Part shown: positions 20,830 through 33,249 of the stretch, one piece after another | How positions within the stretch are numbered: the first letter of the stretch is position 1 | How the letters are laid out: each line of letters starts with the position of its first letter | Source: Phoenix dactylifera | Taxonomy: Eukaryota; Streptophyta; Magnoliopsida; Arecales; Arecaceae | Length of the DNA stretch: 64,000 bases | Reading direction: 5' to 3' | Assembly: GCF_009389715.1 (NCBI RefSeq) | Contig: NW_024068211.1 | Span: 98,501-162,500, forward strand | Notes under the pieces: model-generated | What the model was told of the DNA's origin: nothing | The model's input: only the letters and a program-made list of their open reading frames with translations | Database searches by the model: none | Program-made: the position numbers and the translations under genes

Positions 20830-21641
20830 GGTCTAATTTGGAGGAGCTATTAGTAGTAAAGCTTTTGGAAGTAGAACTGTTAGAAGTAGAGCTATTTGAA
20901 GCAGAGCGTTTATAAAAAACTGTTTGCTGTTTGGTAACTATATTTCTAAAGTGTTGTGGCACTTTAACATGTGTTTGGTAAACAAACTGAGAAGTACTTT
21001 TGTGTGACAAAATGACCATAAAGAACATTACCAATATTATATAACAGAGTATAATAAAATATAATATATATTAATACATAAATATATGATATAGTATAAT
21101 ATTAATGTAATGTAACATAATATTATTATAAATAGTACTATAACATTATGTATTATAGAATAATATTTTAATATAATATTAAATTATTTAAATAACATAT
21201 CAATGTATTATGATATAATGTAATATAATATTATATTTATAATATAATACAATAATAAATATATAAATATTATAATTATTAGTGTAAATTAATTTTTTAT
21301 CCTTCTAATGACCATTTATCTCTCTAACAAATAAAGAGAAAGGAAGAAGAAGATTGAGAGGGAAAGGGAGAAAGGAAAAGGTGAGATAAGGATTTTGGGG
21401 GAAAAAAGTGTGATTTAAATGGAGGTATTTTGGTCAAAAAAAACAGCTTCCCGATAAAGCTGAAAACAATATTTTCGGAAAGCTCCAAATTGAAGCTTCT
21501 CCCCAAAAGCTGTTTTCAGCTTTCCGCAAAAGCTGAAACAGCTTTCCGAAAATTTTACAAAACACCATTTTTTATCTAAAAATACTTTTGGAGGGTTAGA
21601 AAATACTTTTTGGCCCTCCAAAAGCTCCCCCAAACATGGCC
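20830..21641. mobile_element. Tourist-like (PIF/Harbinger) MITE, 812 bp
   Basis: The terminal inverted repeats are GGTCTAATTTGGAGGAGC at the left and, read on the minus strand, GGCCATGTTTGGGGGAGC at the right. Both are flanked by TAA (20827-20829 and 21642-21644), the target choice of PIF/Harbinger elements. The core is very AT-rich (21030-21290) and codes for nothing. The right third matches 6330-6559. Confidence 0.7.
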
Positions 21642-21659
21642 TAAAACCTATTTGTTTGC

Positions 21660-22190
21660 TCAAGCCCACGGCCCAACTTGAAATAAGGAGAACAAGCCTC
21701 CCTCTCCCTTCGGGATCCTAGACCGACACCATGGCCGTCGCCGCCCTAGCCGCCCCTGCGGTCTTCGCCCCAGCCTGCTGGCACCGACATCCGGCTCGCC
21801 GCCTCTCGGAAACGCCGGACCCGGTAGAGCCGCCGGCAGTGGCAACCCTGAAAGGGAAGAAGAAGGACGAGGACACTCAAGTTCTCGCGGCTGTACCCTC
21901 CTCCTCCCTAATGGCGACCGAAAAGTCCACTGGAGGTTGTGACCCATGCCGTCCATGGGTCTGCAAATGGCCGCACCACCGTGCAAAAGGGGCGGGGGGA
22001 GGACCTTTTACCCATCGGTTCTCCTCTCGATCACCAGTGAACTGGCGATCGGAAGGATGGGGAGAAGGCGGCGGGCTGCCGTCCAAAGGATTTTGGCGGT
22101 TGTCGCCACTATTTGGGCGAGAAGAGGTCGCTAGTTTTGGCCCCTTCTCTTTTTTGGAACGGGTGGTTTGGGGAAGAAGATAAAGTCCGA
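21660..22190 (+). other. GC-rich segment with open frame 21731-22183, possible gene fragment
   Basis: An abrupt GC-rich island lies between AT-rich repeats. The frame from ATG 21731 begins MAVAALAAPAVFAPACW and soon has a lysine-rich KGKKKDEDT stretch. The first 35 residues resemble the Ala/Arg-rich composition of a plastid transit peptide, but beyond residue 60 I recognise nothing. It could be a captured first exon, a decayed gene start, or part of an LTR. Confidence 0.3.
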
Positions 22191-22362
22191 GTTTCGGGTT
22201 TCGAGTCTTTGGAATTCGACCCGAAATCTGAATCCGGTTAAAATAAAAAAAAGGGTTTTTTTGCATGGATACCCTTTCAAGCATCAGATTTTGCGTGAAT
22301 ACCTTTCCAAAATTGATATTTGTATGTATACCCTCATAAAACTCTTTTATTGTACAAATATC

Positions 22363-22454
22363 CCTAATATATATATATACACACACATATACGTATATAT
22401 ACACATATACGTATATATACATATATATATATACACATATATGTATACACACAC

Positions 22455-22491
<37 letters not shown>

Positions 22492-22506
22492 TATATATAC
22501 ATATAC

Positions 22507-22547
<41 letters not shown>

Positions 22548-22556
22548 TGTATATAA
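22363..22556. repeat. TA/TACA microsatellite, about 190 bp
   Basis: Alternating pyrimidine-purine runs of TATA, TACACA, TACATA and TACGTA. Long Tyr/Ile/Cys open frames in both directions are artefacts of the repeat. Confidence 0.95.
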
Positions 22557-22803
22557 TAATATAATAATGTGTTATACTTGGATTATGTATGAATGGTTTA
22601 AATACCGTAAGTTTTGGGATGTAAGTATAATAGTTATTTATTTTTGGTAACTCCACTGTATGTGATTGGAATATAGTATTTTCCAAAATTATATTAGGTG
22701 ATTACCTGGGAGAATGCCTTGCATACTTATAGGGCTATTCGCTGTGAGTATGCGGCGGCTTATCACGCTCTCCAATAGTGATTCTTGAGTCGGGGGTGTG
22801 ACA

Positions 22804-23450
22804 GCCACGCTCTACATTCTCGAAAACCAAATGCATGCAAGTTTTTAGAAGAAAAGATTAATAGGAAATTGGCAGTATGGGAAGGCAAGGTTGTTTCATT
22901 AGGAGGCACACTAACCCTCGTAAATACAGTTCTATGTTCAATCCCTATCTACTGGATGTCTTCGCTCCTCATCCCTTAAGAAGTTATAGAAAGAATCGAT
23001 AAGGAATGAAGAAGTTTCTTGTGGAGAGGGGACAAACCTTGCAAAGGTATACGTTGCCTCGCCAACTGGGAACAGTCTTGCAGACCCAAATCTCTTGGTG
23101 GATTGGGAGTTATAAACCTCAAGGTTTTTAACAGATACCCGCTTTAAAAATGCTGGTGGAGATTTTATCAAGAGCATAACTAGTCGTGGAAAATTCTCAT
23201 CCAAAACCTGCAATATGGCAATAGACTCTCAAGCCAAACGGAGGTGAGGCTGTTAAATACGCATCCACAACATGGCAGAACGTTGTTGAAGTGGGCAACT
23301 TCTTTCACCAAATCATCCAGTTTGAACTTGGAAGTGGATAATGTATTTCGCTATGGCATGCCAAGTGGACAAGATCTGAACCTCTCAAGTATTCTTACCC
23401 AGTGCTTTTCCACCTGACCTCATTGCCAAACGTTTCAGTTCATGAGTTCA
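22804..23450 (+). pseudogene. LINE (L1-type) pol relic, C-terminal part
   Basis: Broken frames read KFLEEKINRKLAVWEGK, SLGGTLTLVNTVL, SIPIYWM and later WRGD and LANW. This is the region after the reverse transcriptase of plant L1-type LINEs. Its start closely matches the LINE relic at 63556-63785 (CTCGAAAACCAAATGCATG). Several stops and frameshifts, such as the TAA at 22977-22979. It is non-functional. Confidence 0.75.
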
Positions 23451-24777
23451 GAAGGATAGCTGAAACTGCAACCGGTGCTATTCTATTACTATATCAGTGT
23501 GTTCGGTACGCCAAATGTGCTTGGGACAGCCTAGCTTCCACGACTTGCCTGACTATCCGGAAAGAAAGGAACAGAATACCGTTCCGCTTTGAAGCTCTCT
23601 CTGCGACTCTGCTCTTCCAGAGGCTTTGTTTCCTCCTGGGCAGCTGGACTTCTGCGAGGGCAAAGCCAAGCAAGGCATACAAGATATTGTTCAGGCGCTT
23701 AAATAGAAGGCTAAGGTTCCAAGGTTTTTTTGTCTTCATCCGGTAAAGACAACACTCCAGATTATTTTTTTCTTCCTTTTCCACTTCTCTGGGTTGACTC
23801 AGGTCAACCCAAACCATCTTGTTAATTCCACGTAAACTCTCCTCGATCTTTCAATATATCTGGGTAGTTGAATCTCCCATTTACAATAATAAAAAAAAAA
23901 TACACTTCCATCTTTGACCCACCTCTCTAGAAGAGATCTTGAGCCTCAACTATTCCAGTCGTTTCTTCACCTTTTTACACAATGCAATAGTTTCAACCTT
24001 TCCCAAGAGCCTGATAGCATAGGATGGCGATCATGCACGGATATAAAATTCTCAGTTCGATGATCAGTACCTTTTTCTCAACCTCCCTTGTTGCTTGGTG
24101 TCTTGTGCAATAGACATCTTGAAGGCGCCTCTATCGCAGAAAATAACTCTTTCTTTGTCTAGCTATCTAAGGGCGTCGAATCCTTGTTAAGTCATAAACT
24201 TCAACAGAAAGGACTTGATGGGTCTCAAGCGGGCACGGGTTCGTTTCCGGCCCAAGTACCAACTGATTAAGCTATTAAAATTTATTATTATTATACTAAA
24301 TGACCTCAGTTTATATCCAGCCATCACCAAGATCTTGAGAAAGTTGAGAGGTTAAGAATATTTGGTGAGGCCTAATATTTATTATATAGTCTATTATTTA
24401 TGGGCCTCTTTTATCACATACCCATTTTTGGTTGGGGTTTCAAACCATTATAGATTGGGTTGGATTACTTATTTAATAAAATGGTGAAGTTCGGATCTTG
24501 ATTTTTGATCATTTAAATAAATAGGTTGAGTTTGAGTGGATGGATTTTTGATTTATTCTATATCTAACCCTATTTGTATCTGGTCGAACTGCCACCCTAT
24601 TTTTGACCCAATCAAAACATGCTGAAACGTAGCAGCCACTCAAAATATTCTTACTGGAATGACAATTAATTGATCTCGTAAATATGTCTCAATATTATCA
24701 TGCAAATGACTAAGAGTTACCATGAATCCCCTTATCATGCTCCTTATTAAATTTTTTTCGAAAATTTAGACTCTATT
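23451..24777. other. Unassigned stretch
   Basis: A plus frame near 23402-23746 and a minus frame near 23494-23817 are open for about 110 codons but show no motif I know. The rest is AT-rich and likely decayed repeat. Confidence 0.35.
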
Positions 24778-25168
24778 TATAACAACCGAGGATCTCACCT
24801 AAAATGGCTAGCCGAAAGGTATTGCTTGGGTTCCTTGATCCTGTATAAGTATCCAAGATCTACCCAGCGAATAACCGATGTGGGACTAAACACACGCCCG
24901 CACGGGTCCTCATATACTCCCCCCGTTCAAGCCCTGACATCCTCGTCAGGCTAAGGGTTCAAATCCATTCAAATCTAATCACAAACACCACGGTCGGTCC
25001 GTGGTCAACCCCAATAGATCCGTGCTGCAGTGTCCCCTAGTTCACATAAGTTATAGGCCAAGTCTGCTCTGATACCATTTGTAACAACCCAGGATCTCAC
25101 CCAAAATGGCTAGCCGGAAGGTATTGCTTGGGTTCCTTGATCCTGTATAAGTACCCAAGATCCAAATC
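24778..25168 (-). mobile_element. TRIM copy, left LTR, core and half of right LTR
   Basis: Same family as 17865-18305. The left LTR is 24778-24914 (TG changed to TA), the core contains TGGTATCAGAGC on the minus strand at 25077-25066, and the right LTR starts at 25080 and breaks off at about 25168, where a TGTCACGCCCCGAG sequence begins. Confidence 0.75.
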
Positions 25169-27381
25169 TGTCACGCCCCGAGCCCGAGGAGCAGACGCCG
25201 CACGCCTGCACGGCGGGCCGCACAGGCGTGCAAGGCATCAAAATATATCGAAGCAAATGCAGATGCTTAAGGATGACATAAATTATTTTTAAATTTATTC
25301 AAAAACAGTCTTACAAAATTTCAAAATAACATATGCCAACATAATTCAAATGCTCAAATAGTTCTTTCAGAAATTTCAAAATAACATATGCTGTCATAAG
25401 TCAAATACTCTAATCAATCTAACTAAAATGCCAATAACTGATGGAATCATCGAAAAATCTAACGCACTCCCTAATTCCGTGCGATCAAGCCTCTAGATCT
25501 GAAAAACAGAGAAAATAAAATAATGAGCTACACTAGCCCAGTAAGCAACAAAATACCCCAAAGTGGGGTCAGAGCATATCAGATCAAAATACAGAATAAT
25601 GTTTAGAATAAATCATAAATAACATCGTTTTACTATTTTCAAAATTTATTATCATTTTTCTAAAAATTCTGATACCAGAATCTCAATATAATAGGCTACG
25701 GCCACGTAACCCAGTAGCATGGGTTGCACAAGGTGCCAAACACCACTATTATTAAGCACCGATGGTACGGTGTCGAAACCGGTTCCTCACATATTACAAG
25801 TCGACAGGTTCAACGTATAATTCCCATTGGCGGGGCCAGAACAGAACAGAACAGATCATAGCCATGCTGAGAATGCATATATATAGAAAAATAGATTTCA
25901 TAAATTATCCAGTCATATTTTACGGATTTCAGAGCATACAACATAATTTTCAAATAAAATTTTAACATGCTTGACCATTTTGCTGAATACAAAATATATA
26001 TCAAAACTTAATCAGTTTATCAAATAATTTGAAAATCACACTTGAATATTAAGTTACTTACCTCTTCTCGCTTAGCCCCTACTTCAGATAGGCGGATCAG
26101 GTTCACCTGTTTAAATTTAGTCAATTCTTTGTTACTTTCAGAGCTAAGCAGAACTAAAAAAAATAATACTATTGTACATGGCCTAACAGGGCCCAGAGTT
26201 GGCCCATAATGGGCATGACCCGATAGGGTCCATATCGGACACGGCCCAATGGGCCCGCATAGACTCGGCCCAATAGGGCCCCCAAGGTTGGCTTCTAATT
26301 GGTTCATTTATGCAATAAAATTTATTGCAGGGACTAATACTTAATTATAGGGTACTGTTCTATAATAAAACTTGAGTGAAGGGATTAAATAAATATAGTT
26401 GGAGACCTTTATGTAATAAATCTTTTCTATAGGGATCAAATACAAATTACAGAAGGTCCTTTTTTTTGAAATAATATACCACCAAGGGCTTAACTGCAAA
26501 ATTCCATTTATTGTTCAAATGGGTTCGGGTTTTGGGTTCCGGGTTCCGGGCTCGGATCTGAACTGGGTTTCGAGTTTCGGGTTTTTTTTTTTTTTTTGGT
26601 TTTGGGTTTCGGGTTCGAACTGGGCCCAAGTTGGGCCCGCCGTGAATAGGGCCCGTGAACAGGGCCCTTCTTCTTCCCCAAACCTCCATGGACAAGGGAA
26701 GAAGAAGAAGAAGAGGAAGAAAGGATCGGGGGGGTCTAGGCGGCCAGCCTGGGTGGCGAAGGCCGTCGTTCGATCGACGGCCAGCCGGCCGCTGCGGCGA
26801 CGTGCGTGAAGAAGAGACCAAAAGTGGTCTCGATTTAGGGTCGAACAGAGAAAGAAATCAAGAACGAAGACAAGGAGGAGGGAGACTCACCGGCGGGCAA
26901 CGGAGGCGGTGGAGAGGAGGGATCTCAGCAAAGCGGCTGCTCAATCCGACGATCAAGTGGTGGCGGCGACGACGCTTATAAAAGGGAAGTAGATCCCAAA
27001 ACAGGGGAAGGCACGGATGGTGATGGTGGTGGATCCGGCAGCACGCCAGCCACTTGGGAGGCAAGAGCAGAGGAACGAGAGGGAGAGGAGAGGGAGGAGA
27101 GGAGGACGAGGAGACGGAGGAGAGGGAGGAGGGCTCGGGTGATCTCCGGAGGTGGAAGAATGGGGGTTTTATCGCCCTATTTCAACAGTTCTCTGCCGCG
27201 ATTTTCACGGCGGTGGGGCGAGATCAGCGGCCGCTCGTGCGGCCGCGGGGTGGACGCGAAACCACCGCGGTGTAGCCGTGGAGTGTCCGTGGCGTCCTTG
27301 TGCCCAAAGAAGTTGGAGGGGATCGCGTCTGTGATCCCCTATTCTGCCCCTTCCAAAAGGGGCGTTGGGCTGTATCTCACA
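25169..27381 (-). repeat. LTR-like block, about 2.2 kb, probably gypsy
   Basis: It begins TGTCACGCCCCGAGCC and ends TATCTCACA, a TG...CA pair. It is followed by TTCTCTCCTCCTTAAG, whose complement CTTAAGGAGGAGAG resembles a polypurine tract for a minus-strand element. The style matches long plant gypsy LTRs. The partner LTR was not found, so this is a solo or truncated copy. The segment 26519-26640 is made of GGGTTC/GGGTTT-like phrases, and 27050-27140 is purine-rich; both are low complexity. Confidence 0.5.
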
Positions 27382-29307
27382 TTCTCTCCTCCTTAAGAAA
27401 ATTTTGTCCTCGAAATTTGAGAGATCTAGGCCTTTCAAATTTAGAAATGCTCAGCCCATTGAGTAATATAAATCCAAGATCTCATTCTCCTCGATCAATA
27501 TCAGTATGATAGATAGCTTTAGATCAATTATCAAAAAATTCATAATTGACTAACTAAAATCTCAGATTGAAATTATCATCTTGATGTATGTTCACTCGAG
27601 ATTGGATCAGGATCGATTCACAACAGGATTGATTAAAATTAGTTGTGTTTGGGATAGAACTTGAAATGAAATAGATCTCATACACTTATCATGGTAGTGT
27701 GCTGATCCCTCAAAGGATAATGACCAACCTTAGAGTCAAATAATTAAATGGCTAGAAATGTAATTCACAAAATGAACATGTACTGATGATCATTAGATAG
27801 CAACGGTCTATCTCAAAAATGATTTGCATCAAATCACAAGAGCAGGTCTGAGAAGGCAAAGTATTGATACCATGATTCAATATGCCACAAAGCTTTTAAC
27901 TTAAACTTATAAATCATAAGATGGGAGCAGATAATGCATGGTTTGTTCAAATACTTAACAAATTAGACCATATTTGGTCAACAATCAACTAACCCGAGTC
28001 ATGATATGCTCAATTATTGTTATTATTATTTTCTTAGCATACCCAAAAATAGCAGAGTCTATCCAAGAGATAACATAATCATATCATGTTTGACCTGAGA
28101 ATCAATAGTATTCACCTTCTCTTATTAACAAAATCTTTCACTATTGAACAACATAGTCTTTCATAATAACATGTTACCAAAACATAGTCAATATTTTTGA
28201 CCAGTTTAAATTGACTCAGTCCATCATACTTTCGCTGCGCAACTCTGATCAATATTCTCCAAAATTTCTTAATGATCCCAGATCATCAATATTTTTTTTA
28301 ATAATATCCAAGCAAAATTTTATCCTTGCTTTCCAAGTACACTAGGTCATGATTAACCCTTGAGATAATTGTCGTATTTGTACCATCATATAATCAAGTA
28401 ATCATATTCTAGATCCAAATTTGAACTAAGCCAATTCTAGTTTTTCTTGACAATTCCATTATATAAGTTGATATTTATTCCAAGCTTCGATAATTAAAAG
28501 ATTCTAGATTAACTTACTCAGGAGCTTACTCAATCATCCCGAATCTTTTCTTTTAGGCTAAACTCATTTGGGCCTCTCATGATATCCCACTTGCATTTCA
28601 CATATGGTGATACAAAATCCATAATCAACTCATGGCCATGATTTATAAATATTTAACTCACAAGAATCTACTAATCTGGTTTAAAGATTTACAAGAAATT
28701 CCACCAAGACATAAGCTTTATGATTTTACATTGAGATTAATTCCTCAAATAAGTAAAATATTTTTATTTGCAATACTGCAAACATTTCGGGATCTTGTAA
28801 ATCTACTAGACTTAGAGAATCTACTAATAACGCAATAATATCCATATCAGTCAAAATCAAAAACACGATTCTTTTCTTTGACATTGAAATTCTCCTTAAT
28901 AAGAAAAACCATCATAAACTATTTCCAAATCACAGAGTTAATATCGTTGACCAGCTTAAAATAATTTAAACAATCAATATTCTCATAATTTACTAAATCA
29001 CTTCCAATTAAAATACCAATCTGCATTGTAATTTGAAAAGATCTAAAATTTCAAATTCTAGGTAAAGCCAAAGGAAAATTCTAGAATTTCATTCCAAATA
29101 TATTTTATCTACACAAGAGTTTTATACATGATCCACATACATATTTCAATCCTTGAAGAATATTTCAATGAATATTATAAAATGTTTTCTAATCCAAACT
29201 TTAAACAACTTTTATAAATGAACCTTAACTTGCCACCAAAATAATTAACTTGAACTAGAGGCAATATCCACAGTGCCTGATATCAAGTTAAACTTTTAAA
29301 ATAATTA
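27382..29307. other. AT-rich decayed sequence, no gene
   Basis: Noncoding, with no open frame of interest. It may be the 3' untranslated region of the element owning the LTR-like block to the left, since it starts with a polypurine-like tract. Confidence 0.35.
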
Positions 29308-29551
29308 TGGGCCGGGTCCGCTCTGACGATCGGTCCGTGGTCAACCCCAATGGATCTGTGCTGCAGTGTTCCCTAGTCCACATAAGTTATGGGCAGGGTC
29401 CGCTCTGATACCATTTGTAACAACCAGGATCTCACCCAAAATGGCTAGCCGGAAGGTATTGCTTGGGTTCCTTGATCCTATATAAGTACCCAAGATCTAC
29501 CCAGCGAATAACCGATGTGGGACTAAACACACGCCCACATGGGTCCTCACA
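29308..29551 (-). mobile_element. TRIM fragment, partial core plus complete LTR
   Basis: The core (GTCCGTGGTCAACCCCAAT to GCTCTGATACCA) is followed by an LTR at 29416-29551 of 136 bases ending CCTCACA. The primer site complement is at 29402-29413. It is the likely distal part of the TRIM group broken at 25168. Confidence 0.75.
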
Positions 29552-30731
29552 CTATTCTTGCACAATTAATTTTTTTCGATGTTCCTCTTTATTCACATGA
29601 AATCAATTTTAAGTGCATCAATAAGAGGTAAGGACAGATATATGAATTCCTATCATACATTCCTCTTGGATCAGGGAAGTACATCAGATGTGCCAAAATG
29701 CTGGTCAATAACAATATACTTAAACCTCTCTCAGCGCATAGATGTTACAAAATCTCTGTGGGCCAAAATAGAAACAGAATATCAGAAGATTAAATATATT
29801 TTGATTTGGAGAGGAGGATTTGTTTACATGACACATGACTCCAACGTATCCTTAATCTTGATGCTTCCACTACAACTCGTAGCCACCTTGTGGGCCACTT
29901 CGTAGACCTCTAATTTGTTTTATACTTGTGTTCTCCGTTTCCTTTCCCTAGTTTATACCTTATAATTAGTTTGGCTAGAAACTGTGCCACTGGATGCATA
30001 TCCTCTTACGTGAATGGTTATCCTGTTACCACTTCTCTCTCTCTCTCTCTCTCTCTCAACCAAAGCCACTCGCACCAATACAATCTTTGGTTCCACTAGA
30101 GTAACTTACTTTGACAGTTGGCTGGCTTAATCTCATGAATTCCTTACTTAGGAGAGGTCTCTTCTGCTGCACTATGCGGTCTTCATGATATCTTATTTTC
30201 TGATTTTGTAGGATGTATTCATACTAGAATGGAACGATCCTTGCCAGTTAATGGAATGAAACTACAAGCCATGATTCAGAACTCTGGCATATCCACCTGT
30301 ATTGCACAGTTAATGAATCTTGAGAACTTCCCTGCTACGAGCTCTCACATGTTATAATTAATCTTAGATTTTTTTTCATTGAATCAACCCACAATAACTT
30401 GGAGACTAATATCTGCTAGGGAAATGAAATAGTGGGAGGGACCATGCCACAATACCTAGAGAAACGATTACTGTGCCAAACGAGCTCCTAAGACAAGCTA
30501 TGCAGCTACTGGTGAACTTCGAAGTAGCTGTGGTTGCGAGACTGTCGGATTCTCTTTTCTGAAGCACGCCCATGGGAAGCCAAAACTCGGTCTATTTTGG
30601 ACGTGTCTTAAAAAATGAAATAGTTTAGGGGAAATTCATGGCTAGTCTACCTTTGGGCCGGACTTTAACTTTTAGTCCCTATTGACTGGTTTTATAATAA
30701 CCGGTCCAGCAACATTTCGATATTTAACTAT
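29552..30731. other. Unassigned stretch with a (CT)n microsatellite
   Basis: A CT dinucleotide run lies at about 30034-30057. Otherwise no gene or repeat recognised. The last three bases (TAT, 30729-30731) are the left target duplication of the CACTA element. Confidence 0.45.
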
Positions 30732-30759
30732 CACTACAACAATAAAGGGTTTTGGCGAC

Positions 30760-30925
30760 TCTATATTGCCGACGCTACAAAAAAGCGTCGGCAAATTTTT
30801 TTCTTGCAACGGTAACTGCCGACGCTTGTGGAAAGCGTTGGTAAAAAACGTTCCGCCGACGCTTTTAAGCGTCGGCGTAGGAAAAAAATACGACGACGCT
30901 TATAAGCGTCGTCGGACTTCACTCC
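30760..30925. repeat. Left subterminal GCGTCG repeats of the CACTA element
   Basis: Several short inverted pairs such as GCCGACGCT...AGCGTCGGC and CGACGCTTATAAGCGTCG occur within 170 bases of the left terminus. Confidence 0.8.
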
Positions 30926-31016
30926 TCCCCTCCACAAAACCCCATCGACCCCCTCCCTCCATAGCCCACAGTCCGGTTCTTGAGCTCCAAGAGCCGACCT
31001 CCCAAAGATTTCGCGG

Positions 31017-31396
31017 ATGGAGGTGGGCTGCCTTCTTCTCTTTCGAACCCTCTCCTCTCCTCTCATTCGCCCTCCTCTCCGTCGCCATTCCTGGCCAGTC
31101 CCGTCCTCGCCTCTCCTTAGAGCCTCCTCTTCCCCTCCGCCTATTCCCTCTCCTCCCTCGGCTTATCCTCAGGTACGCAGCCGTACCCTCCTCTCTTCTC
31201 CTCTCTCATCTCTCTTCTTCTATAACTTGGTTTCTTTGGTGCGAAGGGGGCTTACAGAGGCCCGAAACCCCGGCGGGATTTGGTAGGCGACTGGGTCTCC
31301 AACAACGATGGGTTCGTCCGGAGCTTGCCCATCTTCGTGGGCGGCCTCTCCTTGCTCGCTGTCCTCCTTAACCGCGCCTTCTCCGGCATCGCCCCC
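31017..31396 (+). pseudogene. CCB4: Captured CCB4-like gene fragment (first two exons)
   Basis: From ATG 31017 the frame reads MEVGCLLLFRTLSS with a Ser/Pro/Arg-rich transit-peptide style to codon 52 (exon 31017-31172). GT..AG borders at 31173 and 31246 bound a 74-bp intron. The next exon reads AYRGPKPRRD, GDWVSNNDGFVRSLP and SLLAVLLNRAFSGIAP. From memory this matches the conserved region of CCB4, the chloroplast factor for haem attachment to cytochrome b6. After GIAP the sequence leaves the family and runs into GC-rich text of other origin, so this is a fragment carried by the transposon, not a working gene. Intron retention shows capture at the DNA level. Confidence 0.6.
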
Positions 31397-33229
31397 GAGT
31401 TCTTGAACGATGACGGCGACGAGACGAGGGTTCTGAGCTCCACCGCCCCATCCTCCACTCCCTTCCTTCATCGCCGTCTTTTTTCTAGAATCGAATCGAA
31501 GCTGCACACGGTCTCTCTTGGCCTCTCTTTCCCCATCTGTTCTTGTTGTAAGTACTCCAGCTCTAATTTTCCTTCCCCTAGTCGCCACGCTTGATTTTTC
31601 TCTCGATCTGTTTGCAATGGAAAGAAAACCTGATGCTCGTTTCCTTCTAATCTCAGGGTTTCTCTCTCTCCTTCGGAGGGAAATTACATGTGCCGAATTG
31701 TGGTTTTCGTTCGTTCGGGAGTGATTTCTCTGGAGATGGTTCCGTCTATCATCCGGAAAGGTATATCTTCCAATTGATGGTTCCTTTTTGCTTGTATTAT
31801 GGTTCCTTTTTTTTTTTCACTTTTCCTTGTATTTGTGGTATTTTGGCACATGGAAAATTTGTAATCTTGTCAGTGTTTCTGTTCTTGGTTTTTGCTTATT
31901 GGAATTAGGGTTTGTTTTTGGTTCTTTTTGTTCTTGAACCATTTCGTATATGTTGTATATTGATGCAGTGCACATATTTTAGGGCACGAAAGCAACCATT
32001 ACCTCGCATTCTTTTCTTTATCATGTTCTTGATGGTTGGTATATCTTTTTCCCTCTGTTCTTGTTTTTTTCTGAATAAAATAAACGTGTTAATTGTCCCC
32101 ATATGGTGGCCTTCATATCTCAAGCTTAGTAATTAGGGTGGTACTACTTGTAGAGTCAGAATTTGATAAATAAGGTGGGTGAAAAGAGTTTTAAGTGAGT
32201 GCATTTTCAAATCAATACTGCATTTTCAGGAAGTGAGTATCGGGAAATCCTTCCCATTTTTTGCAGCGAGTGGAAGCAGTGATGTGGTGAACTTAAGAAG
32301 CAAGAGGAAAGGGGTGTTCTGTTGATGTTAAAGAATTTTGACTTCAGTGCTGTTAAGTTGATTCCCATCATGTGTGATTTTTTTTTCTTTCTAACAGTTC
32401 AAATGATTTTTCTTATAATACCAAATTTGCCTGGCCAATGATGCAACCTTTAACTGTTGTCTGTGTAAACTTATTTCACGGTGTTGGTTTGAGAGGGTTG
32501 ACTAGCAAAAGGCATATGAAGATACTATTGAGATGGATGAGGGAGAGGCAGAAGCTGCGGTTAATCTGTAATCATGATGGATCTCACAAGCAATTCCTCT
32601 ATACTACCTGGTTTACCAATCCCAAAACCATGCCCCCGAGGCCGAGAAAGGGAACTTCAGAGCCATGACTGAATAGAATTTGAAGAAAGTTCCTATGCAG
32701 GCTCTCCAAATCAGTTTTATGATAATTGCAATTGATCACCCTTTCAGCATGTACAACTTGATTTGCAGTATCAGAAAATATTATTGCTGCTGCCGTATCC
32801 ATCAAATGGCCAAGTTAAATTATTGGTAGAGGATGATTTCTGTACATCCTTTTTTTTTGCTTGTTCAGAATAATTTAAATCTTGTTCTCTACATAGAAAG
32901 TCATCAGAAGGACTCTTTCATTACCTTTTGATTTTCTCAAAGTACGTTGAAGATGACTCTCCAAACAGGTATTTTCAGTTCAGTAGGCAGATCTTAGAAA
33001 GCCTAGGCTTTGGCTCTTCCACCAAAAGAAAAAGAAGAAAATGTCACATCTCTAACATTGTGTGGGATGCTGTGATGAAGCTGAAGACACCAAGGCAGTA
33101 TATTTGAGACAACAGATATCCTGATACTTGTTTATGAGTATCTTGTATTACTTCGTGCTTCTATATAGAACCAATTGTTAGTAGAAAGATAATGCATCCA
33201 ATTGTTTGTCATCTTTTTAAAATCACGAA
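31397..33229. other. Interior of the CACTA element, no recognised gene
   Basis: The first 350 bases are GC-rich and may hold further captured host sequence (frame to 31594 with NDDGDETR). From about 31650 it turns AT-rich, with T-runs and intron-like text. Short frames such as 31690-31908 or 32438-32668 show no known motif. Confidence 0.45.
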
Positions 33230-33249
33230 TTTTTTTTTTAAAAAAAATA

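Noticed and set aside
21877..22686. 269-codon minus frame and 160-codon plus frame rich in Tyr, Ile and Cys
   Set aside because: Their centre is the TA/TACA microsatellite; flanks are unrelated sequence.
26519..26640. GGGTTC/GGGTTT phrases as interstitial telomere repeat
   Set aside because: The plant telomere unit is TTTAGGG; the phrases here are irregular GGGTTC/GGGTTTT and fit low-complexity LTR sequence better.
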